Below, in pieces: positions 1 to 14,100 of a DNA stretch of 64,000 nucleotides. Location: the NCBI GenBank assembly GCA_963402885.1, contig OY727101.1, positions 15,848,417-15,912,416 of the forward strand. The letters are read 5' to 3'. The first letter of the stretch is position 1. Every line of letters starts with the position of its first letter. Origin of the DNA: Antedon bifida. Its lineage: Eukaryota; Echinodermata; Crinoidea; Comatulida; Antedonidae. Below the pieces are notes generated by a model. That model saw only the letters and a list, made by a program, of their open reading frames with translations. It searched no databases and was not told the origin of the DNA. The position numbers were made by a program, and so were the translations under genes.

Positions 1-3000
1 CTTTAATATATAAAATATTTCTGTCAACAAAATCTAAAACAAACCATTTTTTTATGAATGTGCAATAATAGTTATTTGCATTTTGTATTATTTATTGCAA
101 ATATTATGTTGAATTCTATAATTACATATGTACAAGGTCTTTTCTGTGATTCAAGGATGAAACACTCAATAATAATATTGCAAACAAGAAAATTACAGTA
201 TTAATGGTTCTTGCAATTTGTAATTCTAACTTGATGTAAAAAAGAAGCTGTTCACAAAGTTATCATTACATTGTTGATTTAGCTCATATGACTCCATCGG
301 ATTTGCCTAGGTGCTGTGCTAAAATAATACTGTTTTTATACTAGAACTAAAATATGATTACATATATCAATATGGCCTCTATCTCACACTATGGTGGCCT
401 CTCACTTGTCAATGTCCTGTCAGCCTTCTAATCCTAGCATGTTCAAAGTGTGATGTACGATGAATTAATTTAAAATATGCTGGTCGCAATTAGCGCTACA
501 AAGCAGGAAGTCCTTGAAACACACTGATAAACATATAAATTGTGCATATACTGTAGCTACATTACATTTTATATACAAATATCAATTATATATATCAATT
601 TATACAGTGACTTATGTAAAATTTAAATTTTCACACTTTATAGACATTTAAAACCCATTAAACTTGACAGGTTTAGGCCTAGTGGACCATAAACATCTTA
701 GTGGGAGCTTCTATCTAATAGCCATATCTATCTAGAGTAAACTATACATTTAACTATATCTTATTACATATACATACATATATATATACATTATTATTGT
801 ATATGTGCAGATTTTACATATTAAACTAATGTAGACATTATATAGGTTGGTGCCGCTTTGCTTGCAGCAATTACCAATCATATTACTCGTCAATGTTAGT
901 TTTAAAAATGCATTCCCTAAGCTATAGCTTCCAGTGATAATTTACATAATTTATAATAATATTTATTAATCATCTCAAGGATACAAATCATCAATTACAT
1001 TAAGGTTTTGAGAAATTTTAAGCAATTTACTATATCCATGAGCAAATGTATAAATGTATTTTCATCTCGGTTCAAATGGATACCAAAATACTTAAATATT
1101 ATTTTACTGTCATGTTTTTTATGGTGTTTGTTTACAGTACAGGAAAAGTAATCCTTGATGATTGAAAAGGACTACTATTTGCATATTTTTTAGGTGTACA
1201 CATACTGCATGATGTGTATATTTCAAATAACCATGGAGAACTTATTTCTCCATGAAATAACTAATGAATAGAGGGTTACAGTACCCTAGAGTGTTTTGCT
1301 TCAAATTCAGCCCTTTTACAGTCAATATGGGCCTGCTGTCCCTATCCAGATTTACATGCACTTAATCCTAGTATAGCTTTGTTTAAGCTGCAAAAGGGAT
1401 TATCACACCAAGATGGTATACCATTTTTTAATGAATTCACTAGGGCTATGAACACAGATAGGTAGCTACAGTAGATAGAGCATAAGTAAAGAATCCTGCT
1501 TTTGTTTGGTGACGCTACTTAAGTTCACAAAAGGAATTATACAGTAGTTTACAAAGGAGAGCATCATTTAATCCTCACTAAACAAGCCATTGAATAAGGC
1601 TTTACTTTATTTTATTATGTAATAAAAGCACCTAGAGTGACCTCCTAATAATCTGCTACTGCATACTGTATTACAGTAGATTTGGTTTAGTCTACTACAG
1701 TACAGTTCCAATGAACAGGAAAAGATCTTTATTACTGTAATTATCTTCTGGGTTGACATTAAAATTTTATTTTGTTTAGCCATTTGGTGAAAGTAAAAAA
1801 TGGTCCAATTTTATTGTAGCTAAATGGCTTTAGACTTTGGTCTGGCATTTGTTACACTTCTTCACAACTTGTGTCGTTAGTATATTTGTGAATACATAAA
1901 CAATGGATGTAGTTGTCATAGATTTTATGCGCTGTAACCATCCAAAATTTCTTTTATTCCAGATTATATCAACACACTATTTTAAACCTATAGTTGAAAC
2001 TCCAAGAAGCCTCAATTATACCTTTAAAATGTACAGGTGGTACCGCTGGTATATTGGCCACCGACCCGCTCTAGCCCATCCCAAAGTATTCCCAACCCTT
2101 GAAAACTGATCCACACCCTTGCATTTCATAAATTCTTTAGACTTTACTATATACTGTATGTATTATCTTGTTTATACTGTTGTACAATTGCACTGTAATC
2201 CATATTATCTGATGGAAAAATATGGCGCAAACACCCAAAACAGTGGTTGACATAATTTATACATAGTATCAGCCAATCTGGTGCCACGTCCACGATATCA
2301 TCAGTGTGCAAATATCATAATGAGCAGCGGACAAATATTAACAACACTTTAGCAAAATTATAACACGTTTTTGCTATCTTTGTCATTAATTTTGCATAAA
2401 TTTAATTATGCTAAAAACCAGTGAATGGTGTCACAGGGGATGGAGTGAAAGGGATTATGGGAGATTTAGCACTCTGCTAATTGGTCTGGGATTGATAATG
2501 TAATAGCATATACGCGAGAAATATTTGAAATTTAAATAAAAATATTGACTTTATGCATTTTTTTTAAATGCCTCAAGTGTTATGGAAAGTTTTGAATCCT
2601 GTGTCCATTATAAAATGTTCCAAGAAAAGGGTCTAGAGAAACTATTAATTGGTTGCAAGTATAATTAATGAATAAGCATACCTACTGTAATTAATGAATA
2701 TGCAATAGACAATACTAAATAAATATCACTCATTAATTCAGAATAAGGCAAGGATACTGTACAGTACAAAAGCTATTACTGAATCCATATTATAGTGAAA
2801 ATGTTTTTAATAAATGCAATGTATTTATGAATATTAAGGTACAATTCTGAATATTCAACAGCATAATTATGAATATTCAACAGCATGTTTATTTATGATT
2901 ATTCAACTTGCAGTCAATAACTAATAGATTTAATATTAAATTCAAGTACTTCAATATTCATATACTATCAATGACTTTTTTTATAATTTCAGAAAGTTTA

Positions 3001-3462
3001 ATCATAATGCAAAACAATTCATTCGGCAAATGCATCTGTTACCATGCCGATTGATTAGGAATCATTTATTTTTAGCAGCTGGCATGGGTGTTGATTGGTT
3101 GTGTAAAGCATTTGACCTTAATAACTAAATAGGAGAAAAGATTTGCAGCATAACACAGTCCTGGATAGAATAAATAATGAAAACTTTACACATACAGTTA
3201 GTACTGTCCTGTTGCGAAGTTTCAGCTATAAAATTTGTGTTAATGAGCTCGACCGAGATACATTCATCATTTTTATATGACCCAAAATCACCCAATCAAA
3301 TGTTTGATGAAAATTATAGATGCGTGTTATGTGCTCCCTTAAGACAAAGATATTAGTTTTTACAATATTTAGTACTAGAGGCCAGAAAAGGAAAAACAAT
3401 ACAATATAGGACAACAAAATGGAATAAGGGAAGTTGGATTTAAATGGTTTATTCTGACTTAC
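1..3462. other. AT-rich non-coding DNA, probably calpain intron
   Basis: No exon with recognisable protein similarity was found on either strand. The stretch is AT-rich with short ORFs only. Because a calpain first coding exon ends at 3463 on the minus strand with a good donor, this is most simply that gene's first coding-region intron; the next exon (the catalytic cysteine region) was looked for and not seen. One TAGGCCTA octamer lies near 672. Confidence 0.5.
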
Positions 3463-3618
3463 CCCTGGTCGTTGCCAGACAAATGGTCTAGGAGGTTTTT
3501 GACTGAAGAACAGATTCTTCTCAATTGCTGGGAATTCATCATCTTCATACAATGTTCCCTTCCTCAAACATTCATTTTTTAATTTCTGGTAATCCTGGTT
3601 TTTGTATGGTTTCGACAT
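3463..3618 (-). CDS. Calpain-family cysteine protease, first coding exon (partial gene)
   Basis: Fifty-two codons from ATG (3618-3616) to a donor GTAAGT (minus strand, 3462-3457), phase 0. The peptide has the N-terminal calpain pattern: KPYKNQDYQKL, then YEDDEFPA, a Leu-Phe-Phe, and PRPFVWQRPG just before the splice. This is the segment that precedes the catalytic Cys domain in calpain-5/6-like and classical calpains. Family knowledge: calpains are calcium-regulated cytosolic cysteine proteases. The longer open frame continuing to 3226 is intron read-through. An acceptor-like TTTACAG lies 20 bp upstream of the ATG, so at least one non-coding exon precedes it. The catalytic exons are outside the window, so neither subtype nor activity can be judged. 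Confidence 0.8.
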
Positions 3619-3727
3619 CTTTCTTCTTTAGTAAACTCTGTAAATTACACAAAAATGCTCTGATATAATTACAATTTATACTGTACAGTACTGTCACATA
3701 TGTTTTACTTGTTTTTATACCATTAAA

Positions 3728-3800
3728 GCATTAGTGGTCTAATGGTAGGGTGCCTGCATATCAAGCAGAAGATTCCGGGTTCGAATCTCAGCTTAGGTTG
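3728..3800 (+). tRNA. tRNA-like sequence, probable tRNA pseudogene or SINE head
   Basis: The stretch starts GCATTAGTGGTCTAATGGTA, a good D-arm/A-box, and has a B-box-like GGGTTCGAATC. The anticodon arm is CTGC-ATATCAA-GCAG, which reads anticodon ATC. The overall pattern resembles tRNA-Gly, but the acceptor stem has at least two mismatches and the T stem one. It lies in the first intron of the calpain gene, on the opposite strand. Sequence-based folding only; most likely a decayed copy. Confidence 0.45.
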
Positions 3801-4740
3801 CTTTTCTTAACTTGCTTTTCTTAACTTATTATAATAAATAAGTTCATGAATTAATTTCCTGTATAACAGCCAGGTATTTTGTAGTTTTTCTATGCTTGTA
3901 GATTTACATTATATTTCTTTTAATTTTTTCATTTCTATGTTCTATAATTCATATCACTTTATTCATCAATTATTTGTAGGCCTATGTATGTCACGGAAGT
4001 TTGTTGAATACTGCTGGTAAATTATAGATAGATGTTGTGCATTATGTTAATATATTTGAAAACCCAGACATAGCCATTTATGCAAGTGCTTGTTTACTGT
4101 ACAGTATACTGTATGTAAATGATATTCAACATTTATTACCTCACAGTATGCCAGGTTTAATGTAGATAATGAAATGGGAGAATATGTACGTACTGTACTA
4201 ACACTTTCTATCAGTTTGAAATATATTCTTCTACTATTTCAGTTTTATAGGGCCTACATGAAACTATTGGCGCGCCATAGATATTGACGTTCCATACCCG
4301 AAAGAAATATACACCCCTTTTTGAGGACCTCACACATCCTTTCGCATTCTCATGTATTGATAATAATGTTGTACTTTCTCTTTCTACCGACCTAATTTTT
4401 GAAACAATATTATTTGCACTTATATCATAGAAATAGCATAGCAAAAGACATAAGATAATTGAAACCATCATAAACACAAATATTTAACATGAATGTAAAT
4501 AAAAATGTAATCTGCAATAACAAATTAATAGAGTAGGCCTACTCTAGTGCATATGAGTGCTTTCTCAGTACATAGCGAAGTCATGCATGCAAAAACAGGT
4601 CAATAAAAATACAGATTGCACCCAATTAACACAAATGAATAAGCATGACAACTAGTGTCCGGAAATGATTAATACCATAATGAAATAAATATGATATAAA
4701 TATGTCTAAAAAAGCTGCATTTAACCCAACAAAAACTTAC

Positions 4741-4855
4741 CTTTACACCGGTACCAAAATCGCGATACCACTACAGTATACGCTTAGTGCAGTGTAGTAG
4801 TGGGTGGTATAATCGGGGAGAAAACCGCCGCGGTACGTGCCGACGCCCAGAAAAT
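4741..4855 (-). promoter_or_regulatory. Probable non-coding first exon and promoter of the calpain gene
   Basis: On the minus strand a donor GTAAGTTTTT follows 4741. Upstream is an unusually CpG-rich stretch (about 4760-4855, with CCGCGG and GGGCGTCGGC) in otherwise AT-rich DNA. This fits a 5' UTR exon and CpG-rich promoter for the calpain gene, whose coding exon has an acceptor just upstream of its ATG. The transcription start is not determined. Confidence 0.4.
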
Positions 4856-4859
4856 ATCT

Positions 4860-6108
4860 CATAAATTTGCAATACCGCCATCTACAGTTTGCCTAAATAT
4901 GAGTATTTTTGTTTTATTGGAGTAAACAATTATAACAAACTTTTTATTCTATATAAAAATATAAAAACAAACTCACGGTAAAATTATTTGGGTCTAGCAA
5001 AGCAAGTGTATGGAATTGTTTTCTTTTAAAAGAGTGATTAAAGAAAATATGTATTAATGAAATAAATAATTCAACGATTATATAATATATACAGTATTTC
5101 ATTTAATACTTTTACTACTATTTTTTGTATTTTTACAATGTATAACGTTAAACTGCATATAAACAATGATCCGTGCAAGTTAATTTAACTTCTATTATAT
5201 TTGCGTTCATATTGTTTAATTTAAAATATTGTCCCTACTTTTGAATTTAATAGACCTACAATTTTGCAGAGAAAAAGTGTGTTATTAATGATCGATTAAC
5301 TATCGAAATATCGATTCCTGAAAATAAAATAAACAAATATGTATATATAAAATAACAGTTAAAGTGTCTTAATGAAAAAAAAATCTCGAGAGAGAAACAT
5401 AAAGGCAGAAAGAAGATTAGAATAGATAGTCAAAGGTGATATGTACTGTATTCTCTCATGTCGTGAACTAACTTATAATGTGTATACCGCCCTCTTTGGC
5501 TGTAAGTTTGTACTAAGTACATTAATAGAGAAATTCGATCCGGGATAAAAATCGTTTTTAAAGAATGTTCTGTCCTAGAAGCAGCTACTGGACTAGTTTA
5601 CAATCACATTCTAGACACACCGGCTTTGTTTGTGTCAAAAATTTGACAATATTAAATATGGAGCTAGTTCTGGGGGATGGAGCTAGGTAAATTGTACTCT
5701 AAATGTGACCTGGATTGCGCCTGAATTAACTCTGGTCACTGTACTTTTGGAAAATTAAAACAATTAAAAACTTAAGCCGTTTACCGAGGTGTATCCGTAG
5801 CCCGGGTGTCGGGGATTAGACTATAGGTTATACCTGTAACAAATTGATGTTGAACAGCATATAACGCACGTTTTAGAAAAACTACACTCAAGTTATTTTT
5901 AAAAAGGCCTTAAAAAAAATCTTTAAAAGAGCATTAGGGTTACCCTGTCTGTAATAAGGTATATCCGGGGATTAGCTGTCATATATCAGGGGATTTACCT
6001 CGAAGGGTATTAATAGGTAGGCCTGGTCACAGAAGGAAAGTCCTAGTGACTCCCCAATGTTGAGTCACATCTTGTAATAAATTGGAATGCCCCGGATTAT
6101 TTTTAATC
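4860..6108. other. Intergenic, nothing recognised
   Basis: AT-rich sequence between the calpain 5' end and the first hairpin MITE. No credible coding exon, RNA gene or named repeat was recognised. Confidence 0.5.
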
Positions 6109-6282
6109 TTAAGCTCTGTCTACTACACTATCAAACTTTATGTGACAAAAAAAATGTGATGTGCCCATATAATAATGGACATGATGATGTCATATCACTA
6201 CCATATTTGGGCATATCACTACCATAATGTGGGCACATCACACTTTTTTTGTCCCTAGTTTGATAGTGTAGACAGAGCTTTA
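6109..6282. mobile_element. Hairpin MITE, family 1, copy 1
   Basis: The ends are near-perfect inverted repeats: AAGCTCTGTCTAC... on the left and GTAGACAGAGCTT on the right. The interior GTGATGTGCCCATAT is mirrored by ATGTGGGCACATCAC, so the whole element can fold into one long hairpin. It has no coding capacity. This family has eight recognisable copies in the window. Confidence 0.85.
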
Positions 6283-6797
6283 GAAAGGCTAACCCTGGGC
6301 TAACTAATAAAAAATGCGTTATTATAATCACTAGCTGTTTAATTAAACCAGATAAAAGAAAGTTTAAATGCAAATACTAGTTGTACGGCGATAGATATTT
6401 CCTCTATCTAAAAGCGGATCGTGTGACGTCACAAATAAATTAATTATATACTGTCTATTAATGAATATTCATATCACGATGTCCTTTGAAGGTTGCGTGT
6501 TTGCAACACCTGTCCAGGTACGCACACAATGAATAATTATTATTTACCAAGTTTGTGTTCAATAGTATAGATAATTATACAGGTATTGTGTTCGCGATAA
6601 ACGTGTTTTGTCATTAATATACGTTGCTTACAACACTTACTAAATACCAGGGACCTAATTAATAAGGTTCATGATGTTCTGTGGTATACACACTATACTC
6701 GTGAAAATCTAACCTAATTCCTTCATATTAAAGAATGTCGTTTTTACGTTTTGATAAACATCATACCCGGTTATTACGATTAGGAAGGCGATGAGAC

Positions 6798-7040
6798 GTG
6801 GGGAGTGCGGATAATTTTGTTTAAAATGACGTACTGTTTGACAGTGTTTAACCTTTGCAGTTTTTTATAATATTAGAGTAGAACCCCCTTCTTTTCAGGA
6901 GACACCCTAAGCGGAACCGTGGGGAGTACGGATAACTTAGATTTTTGTAAGTGTACTGTTTGACAGTGTTGAACCTTTGCGTTGTTTTGATATTACAGTA
7001 GAACTCCCTTCTTCATGGGACACCCTGAGGGGACCCTTCG
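6798..7040. repeat. Two-copy tandem repeat, 121-bp period
   Basis: GTGGGGAGTGCGGATAA at 6798 recurs as GTGGGGAGTACGGATAA at 6919. The rest of the unit matches too: CTGTTTGACAGTGTT, ACCTTTGC and the GTAGAACnCCCTTCTT...GACACCCT ending. A third, shorter ending copy follows at about 7050-7090, before a poly-C run near 7120. Confidence 0.75.
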
Positions 7041-7467
7041 TAAATCGCGTACAGTAGAACTCCCCTATTCAGGGGACACCCTAATTTAAGGAGACACGTT
7101 TTGGGTTCCGAATGTGCCCCCCCCCCCCCCGATAGAGGTTCAACTGCACTATAATACTAGTAAAATGCATTGTTGTTGTTTTCAACTACTCTATTTATTT
7201 TGTTGTGTTTTGGCAAATGAACTTTGAGTAGATTTATTGACAATAGCCAGGTTTGTGCAGGTTTTCTATCAATCCAGTGTTTTGGACGCATTGTTGTTTT
7301 CCCATTTACCTTCTATTCATACGCAGTTATTTATTTTGTTTTATTTGGTCCTAAATGAACTTTAGCAACTGGAGTAGAAGTTGTTGACACTAGCTGGGTC
7401 AAGGTCAAGAGTATTGTTCTTTTGCAGCAGCGTTGGTTTTACTAACAAACTTGATCACATGATACTG

Positions 7468-7585
7468 TACAGTGGAACCCCTCGTTTTGGAAACCCCCCT
7501 ACTCAGGGGGATACCCATATGTGACACTTCCCTGTGAAACAAACGAGGGGAATTTTGTATGGGTATCCCCGTGGGGTTTCTGTCA
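7468..7585. repeat. Inverted-repeat copy of the GTGGAACCCC / GGGGACACC family
   Basis: GTGGAACCCCTCGTTTTGG and GGGGATACCCATA on the left are mirrored by GTATGGGTATCCCC and GTGGGGTTTCTG on the right. Related single arms occur near 6880, 7050, 10860, 38710 and 63850. Probably a small non-autonomous transposon or its remnant. Confidence 0.6.
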
Positions 7586-7588
7586 GTA

Positions 7589-7616
7589 CATGGAGTAAAG
7601 AATTCTTTACTCCATG
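7589..7616. repeat. Perfect 28-bp palindrome
   Basis: CATGGAGTAAAGAA and its exact reverse complement meet at a central GAATTC with no spacer. It lies directly beside the inverted repeat ending near 7585, about 570 bp upstream of the transporter start codon. Confidence 0.9.
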
Positions 7617-8002
7617 GTCAGTATGATAACATTTTTTTCGTCGATGAATGAAACATTATATTTTTTTTTGCAAAATGTCATAATTTATATTGTATTGATT
7701 TTATGCTGGTCGAATAAAATAAACGAAACGAAATATAACAATAACGCATAGAGTAACATATAGAATTGCGTAATACACATATTATTACATCTTGTTAATC
7801 ATTGTTTTTACAGTGAATACAAATTTGCATTTATAAAATGTAAGCCTAGTTGTGATAAAGATATCCAATCACATGATCAATTGTTAGTTCTGTTACCATA
7901 GTACAAGTGTTGTTAATACGCTGATTTTAAATTTCTCCAGTTATTATTAGCCACTCCCTCAAATTATTGCATAAGCAACTCGTATAGTAACAGGAATCCG
8001 GG

Positions 8003-8060
8003 CATCTGATTGGTCGATGCACGTTCAGTTGGAATATATGGGTTTTCTTTGTGTTTGACA
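8003..8060 (+). promoter_or_regulatory. Candidate promoter of the SLC16-like gene
   Basis: An inverted CCAAT box (GATTGG, 8008-8013) is followed 20 bp later by a TATA-like AATATAT (8033-8039). Both lie about 150 bp upstream of the start codon at 8187. The start of transcription would be expected near 8060-8070. Inferred from motifs only. Confidence 0.45.
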
Positions 8061-8186
8061 GTCATTTAACCTCTCACACAGCTGATCGTCAATACAGTAT
8101 AATTGTTTACAAAAATTGCGGAAGGCTTTAAGCCTATATATCATCTATCTTTTGCAAAAAAAACTGTAGAAAATTCATCTTTAGCG

Positions 8187-11100
8187 ATGGAGTCGGACTC
8201 GTATACGAAAGAGAATCCATTGAGAGTGAAGAACACAAAAGGTTGGGTAATAACGGCGTGTACATTTCTTATAATTTTACCAGTAACTGGTGTCTTGAGC
8301 TGCTATGGTGTTATTCTGGTCGAGTTGCAACATGAGTACAAAGATCTTTCAGATACAAAAGCAGGTTTGTGGAACATTTAATATTCGTGTAGAAGAAAAA
8401 TATTTTTAATAATATGTTCGCATGCTTCTTCAAAAGACGTTTTTAAATTTTATTTCAATACGGATCTTAGCAGATGTACAGTAATTATTATCAGTCATTT
8501 AGTTTTAGGAGGCCTAGAGAATAGTACGACTAATGTGTATATGGTAGGCCTACATGCGATTACACAGTCTTTTGACTGACCACCAGTGGATGGCCATAAA
8601 TACTCATTCCTCCAGACTATTCCACCATGCTGCTACACCTGTAGGCCTAGATGTCGAAATACAGAAATGCATTGTGCAATCGTGTTCCTTTATGTTCACT
8701 ACGATAAGCCCACTGATACTGAGAGTACTAATGTCAACAAAATGGGTCTGTTGACATGGAATTCATTATTATATACATTATACCAGACTATTTGGCACCT
8801 CAAAAATGTAATTAAACCAATAATAAATTTATACGATGTTAATATTGTTGGTACCCGTTTTTTGGGCATTAATAGCCGCTTTTAGCATAGTAGAGATCAT
8901 GCTTTCAGGTAATATGGCAATGTTGTCGAATAACGTATTCGTGTCATACTTAATATAGGGCCTATATATACCCAATATTAACTGTAATATCGCAATATAC
9001 ATAGCATTTAAAAAGACTACTTTACAATGTGATTTTTTTCGTGAAATAATACTGATGCATGAGAGATATTATTTAGTTAAAATATATTATTAATATTATA
9101 TTATTATATATTAATAATATATTATTATTCCATGCTCCATAATAGTATTCTATGTTTCTTCGTGTTAATGGACTTCCTTCGTACTAGTCTTCATTCCTTA
9201 TACAGTACAGTACGTATTAAGTACGTAGGAAAACAATTCGATACGAAGTGAATTATAGTTGCACAATATTCTCTAGTTTATTTGTTGTTTTTTCTGATCA
9301 ACGAGCCTTTGTTCAATATTTATGTATGGTCCAATTCAGTATATGCTGGATTAAATTTCTATTAAACTCTCCTATTCTTTTTCTTACATTTTCTTAAATT
9401 AGTAAAATGGCACTGTAGCTCAGCCTGCTTACCAATCCCAAGGTCTTTGGTTCAAAGCCTCTATTCTATTCTATTCTATTCTATTCATAGCAACAGGATA
9501 ATCTGTGGCTCAAGCACTGTCTACACTATCAAACTAGTTTGACAAAAAGTGTGATGTGCCCAAATATGGTAGTGATAATATTTCCAAAGTTGATGTTGAT
9601 ATGACATGATCGTGTCCATATATGGGCACATCACATTTTGGGTCACATAACGTTTAATAGTGTAGACAAAGCTTTAAAACGTTAATTTTTTGTTTGTTAA
9701 TCAATTAATGTCCCCATCCTGTAATTGGCAAGGTATGAACGTACAGATAAAAGATGTAATGTGTTGTGGTTACATGGTGCTGTGAATTCTTAATTAAATA
9801 ACTAGGTAGACCTAATAATAGGAACACGAAACAATTTGATTTGTAAAATTTGGAGAAAAAAAAAGATATCTGGTAAAAAATTGAGGTAAACTCCATTGGT
9901 TATTATGAATATTAAACAAAAAAATCCCCTCTAAATACTGAATATTGACCAATCAGTGTTCCGATTGTTATCACGTTATTTTTTATCATATTGTGCATAA
10001 ATTATGAATGACCTTCTGAATGGCCTTACTGATTTGGTTAACAAATGAGCAAAGTTGCAAATACCGTTAATTCCATAATAAACCCATTTTAATTACCTGT
10101 GAATGGTGATGAATTTACGGCTTAGTTATATAGATGGTCATATCTACGAAGATTCCTTTTTTATTCAACGTTTAAATTAATAATTTCACTCTTTCTTTTC
10201 GTTTGTAGAAATTAAAATATTTAATAGGCCTATACATTCCAATATTTTAGACGATTAAATTCAATGTTGGCTATACTATGAAACTGAAGGAAGGATAGAT
10301 CGGAGTGAAAAAAACAAAAAAAAATGGCAACAAAAATGAACAAAAAGAACATTTTTTCCATTAAAAATAATAAGTAGGCCTAATTTACAAGCATTCCTAC
10401 AGAGTAATTAAAGAAGGAAGAAAAATTTATAAATTATTTCCATTTCATACATTAATATTTAAATGTAGGCCTAATAACATTTGAGAAAAATAACATGTGA
10501 TGCAGAAAGTAACACTAAACAGTGTGAAACAACGTGACGAGTATGTTGTTATCACACGATACCTTTCAGGTGAAATGTCACCTTTCGGTTTAAAAGTTAC
10601 CTAACAAATATTATTTATTGCCCAATAGGGAAATCCTACTTAGCACAATCAACTGTAAACACACTGCTATTAATATCATTTCACTTCCAACCAAACTTTT
10701 TTTTGGACTTTTTTTGGAACATGGTAGTAATATTTTTCCAATAAATATGTTCAGTCCAAAATAAAATTATTTATTTCTCCTGCTGTGGGAAATCTATCTA
10801 TACAGAAGGTTAAATCCAACTTTAACCTTCGACACCTTCGGAGACCCCACACAAATATGAGTGACCCTCGAATAGGGGTGTCCCCTGATGTAGGCCTAAG
10901 TGTCCCCTGAAAAGCGGTGTCCGGTTGGCTGTAGTGGCGGGCTGTTAGTGTTGAAAAAAGATGTTCACGGGAAAGTGTCACAAAGGTTTATACGGGGTGT
11001 TATCATATTGTTAAAAGACAACATAACATAAGTATTTTACCAGAGACTTTATAGTGAGGAAACATTAAGAAATAGAATCCTGTATGTAGGTCGCATAGGA

Positions 11101-14100
11101 TAATTCCATTGGCCTTTGAAGCCAGCACAATGTAACGCGTTTTATCGGAATTTAATCCCATCACTGATCCAGGATTATGACAAGCAAAAATGTCTTCAGA
11201 AATCACAGGGTCTAGAATCGAATACCGTACAACAATTCCGAGATTGCTTGTTTTGTTAGTGCTTTAAAAACGGAATGGTTTGGTTCCCACGCGATGAACG
11301 TAAGCGCCGTGCAAGTCATTTAACCAATCACGAGTGGATGCTGTTCCACCGTGTCGTGATTGGTCAAATTACTTGCGTTGCGCTTACGTCTCATTGTGCT
11401 GCGTCCAAGTTGAGAACCACTCTGAAATGACCACCACGCATGGGACCAGATTTATCTTTTTAGAGAGCGCTTAAAAAAGGTTAAACAAAACGTCGCCCGG
11501 TTGTCGCCGAAACTATCTAGAGATCCATTCAAATAGACACTTTACGATTGTAGGCCTACAGATACTGTCAACAAATACGATTTTGGTTGGATAACTATTA
11601 TGTGCCTACTATATAAACAAAGAAAAGTATCTTTAAAAGATCTGAACCATCTTGAAATCAAAAATAAAATTATTGAATATATAAAAAATTGAAACTATAG
11701 TGGAAATAGGTAGCACACACGACAGAACTTTAACAGAATATAATACGACATTTAAAATGTAAACAATGTAACAATGATTGAGAGGTTTACCAGCAGTCAA
11801 CCGTATTATTATTCCCCATGTGTCTATCACGAAAGATGTTCGTGGGCTTACACATAATACCGGAATGTATAAAATATTGTATATCATAAATCGGTGGCTC
11901 AATACAATGCTGTACATACACAGTTGACCTGCTGTTGACCTGGTAAGTTTCTAGATGATGCAATTCTACTACAAAGGAGACCGCCATCACGAGAGATTAA
12001 AGAATTATGGATTTTAAAATTGGTATGGTAAAATAAAAAAAGTAGTGTGTCCTAAACAATTCGCTATTCATGGTGACAAGCCGGTTTACATACACCACTC
12101 CTTATGATTACAAGATTGGGTAGTCGTAGGCCTACATTAGTACAGTACTTAAAGAAGCTCACTTCATGATCTCATACATTACGTCATAAGATCCCAAATC
12201 ATGCCACTGTGATAATCAATAATGTACAAAACACACAAACACACACAAATATTGACATCTGGTTTTATAAAGTTGTTACGCAACAGAAAATGTTATTTGG
12301 AAGTCTAACCGCAGCAGCCAGTAAAGCACATATTTCATAATACCATGGATGTTAGATGATAGCATATCTTCTCATGTTTAGTTTAATTCAAATCCCAGCT
12401 AAAAATTGGTGACATGTAATTTGACCAACCACAAGCAATGGATTATTCGAATTTTTGCTTGTCATTGGTCAATTCGCTTGCCTATTCTAACTTATGTGAA
12501 GATATAATATTATGTAATGGTCCATGTTGGAATCTAGTGGGTTTTTTTTGTCTTTATAATATAGTGAATGAATTGTTTGTTATGTGTGAACAACACATGC
12601 ATTACGTATCAATCGTTCTCCTGTTTTTAAGGAACAAATATTTTCAACAAATCCGGAAAACGGATAAAACGCGAGAGCAATCAACTGTGTACGCAAATTA
12701 TGTCAGAAAATCCAAGGTCATTAAATTAAATTGTTTTGTTTTGGTAGTACAACAATTATATTGCTACTGTTCTAAACTATGGAACGCCCAAAGCACGAAA
12801 AGCTTCGGCGCATTTGAGTTTGCCAAGCTGGAATCTGACCTATCGTCTTGACGTAGGAATAATTAAATGTATTAGGTACGACATACGTATTTTTATTTTT
12901 CAAGTACACTACTGCCACTTTGACCATTCCGATATGGACTGGCCAAAATCCATGGCAAGTAGCGAAATGGCAACATTAACGGTGTCTCTCTAACTCCATG
13001 CTCTACTCGTAATTAAGTGGCAAGTTGGTGGCTAGTTTTGTCCTCCTTGGAATTCCATACATTTTCCATTCTGGATATACTGTACACAATAGCAGTCATG
13101 AATTATTTCCCGGAAGAATTCGATTTCTGAAAACTTAATCAATCGTTTATTTCCTTAATAAGCTATACTAGTGACAAGTTGGAAGGCCTATTGTTTAGAG
13201 TAGGCACGATGACAGCCATATGATGTAATACGCCATGTCAACGGACGTCACTGAGGAAGCCTAGACGTTTTCCATCCGTCCAAGGTTTCTAAATGTTTTG
13301 ACAACACTAGGGTTAATGACACTTTTCAAATTGCGTTCACACTGAGTGCGGATCGTGTGAACCTAACCTTAAGTTGAATGCGTGCGTCTGCGCTAACCCA
13401 ATCGAATTGACTCGCACAGTGCAGTTTGCTACAATTAAGGCAAGATTGTGCATAGCGTCTTTCTTTTAATTTATGTGTAGAGAAATGACATGTGCAGCGC
13501 AATTAGTACGTACATTGTTGTACTATTAAGTCAAATTTAATCGATTTATTTCACTAATGATAATATAGTTGTATTTATTAATATTATACGCCTTAATTAT
13601 CTGTCAACTATTATGACGCAGGATTAGGGCTCTAACAGCAGCCACAGAATACAGTAGTACAATATTAAGCTACTATTTATTTGTATAGGCCTACTAATGC
13701 ATGGGACTACAGGTTTAACAACAAGAAGGCACTGACATCTCGTATACTAAGAGTCTTTAACTAAATTTTAAAAGTATTCATGTATTTATTTAACGTAGTT
13801 TATTTTAATACATCATGTCTTAATGTTTCTTAAATGTTATGGAGTGTACCGGTAATTTTTTGTTATAGGACCCCAACGGAAATAAACCGTAAGGTTTTAT
13901 TGGGTCATCCTGAGCTTTTTTTTTTACTTTTAAGTTTTTATTACAACCGTCCATTTGTATTGTTAATCATGTGCTCGAATAAAATTGAATTGAATTGGCA
14001 GATCTTAAACTAAAGTCTTCTGCAAGACTTGAACCAAAGTCTTTGGCATGTCTTCTAAAGTTTTCTCTAGCGTCAAAATCAGTATGATAGTTACCATATA

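Noticed and set aside
7120-7131. Poly-C run (another at about 24164)
   Set aside because: Simple homopolymer; no structure or function supported.
8103-8186. Possible N-terminal extension of the SLC16-like protein
   Set aside because: The first codon is TTG and the segment has no ATG; the first ATG (8187) gives a normal MCT N-terminus.
12438-12851. 137-aa open frame
   Set aside because: In a transporter intron, partly over a degenerate inverted repeat; composition and sequence do not resemble any protein family I know, and there is no splice or promoter support.
13325-13400. GCGTTCACACTGAG...GTGTGAACCTAAC block resembling the MITE at 61959
   Set aside because: Only one arm-like match with poor mirror symmetry; not enough to call an element.
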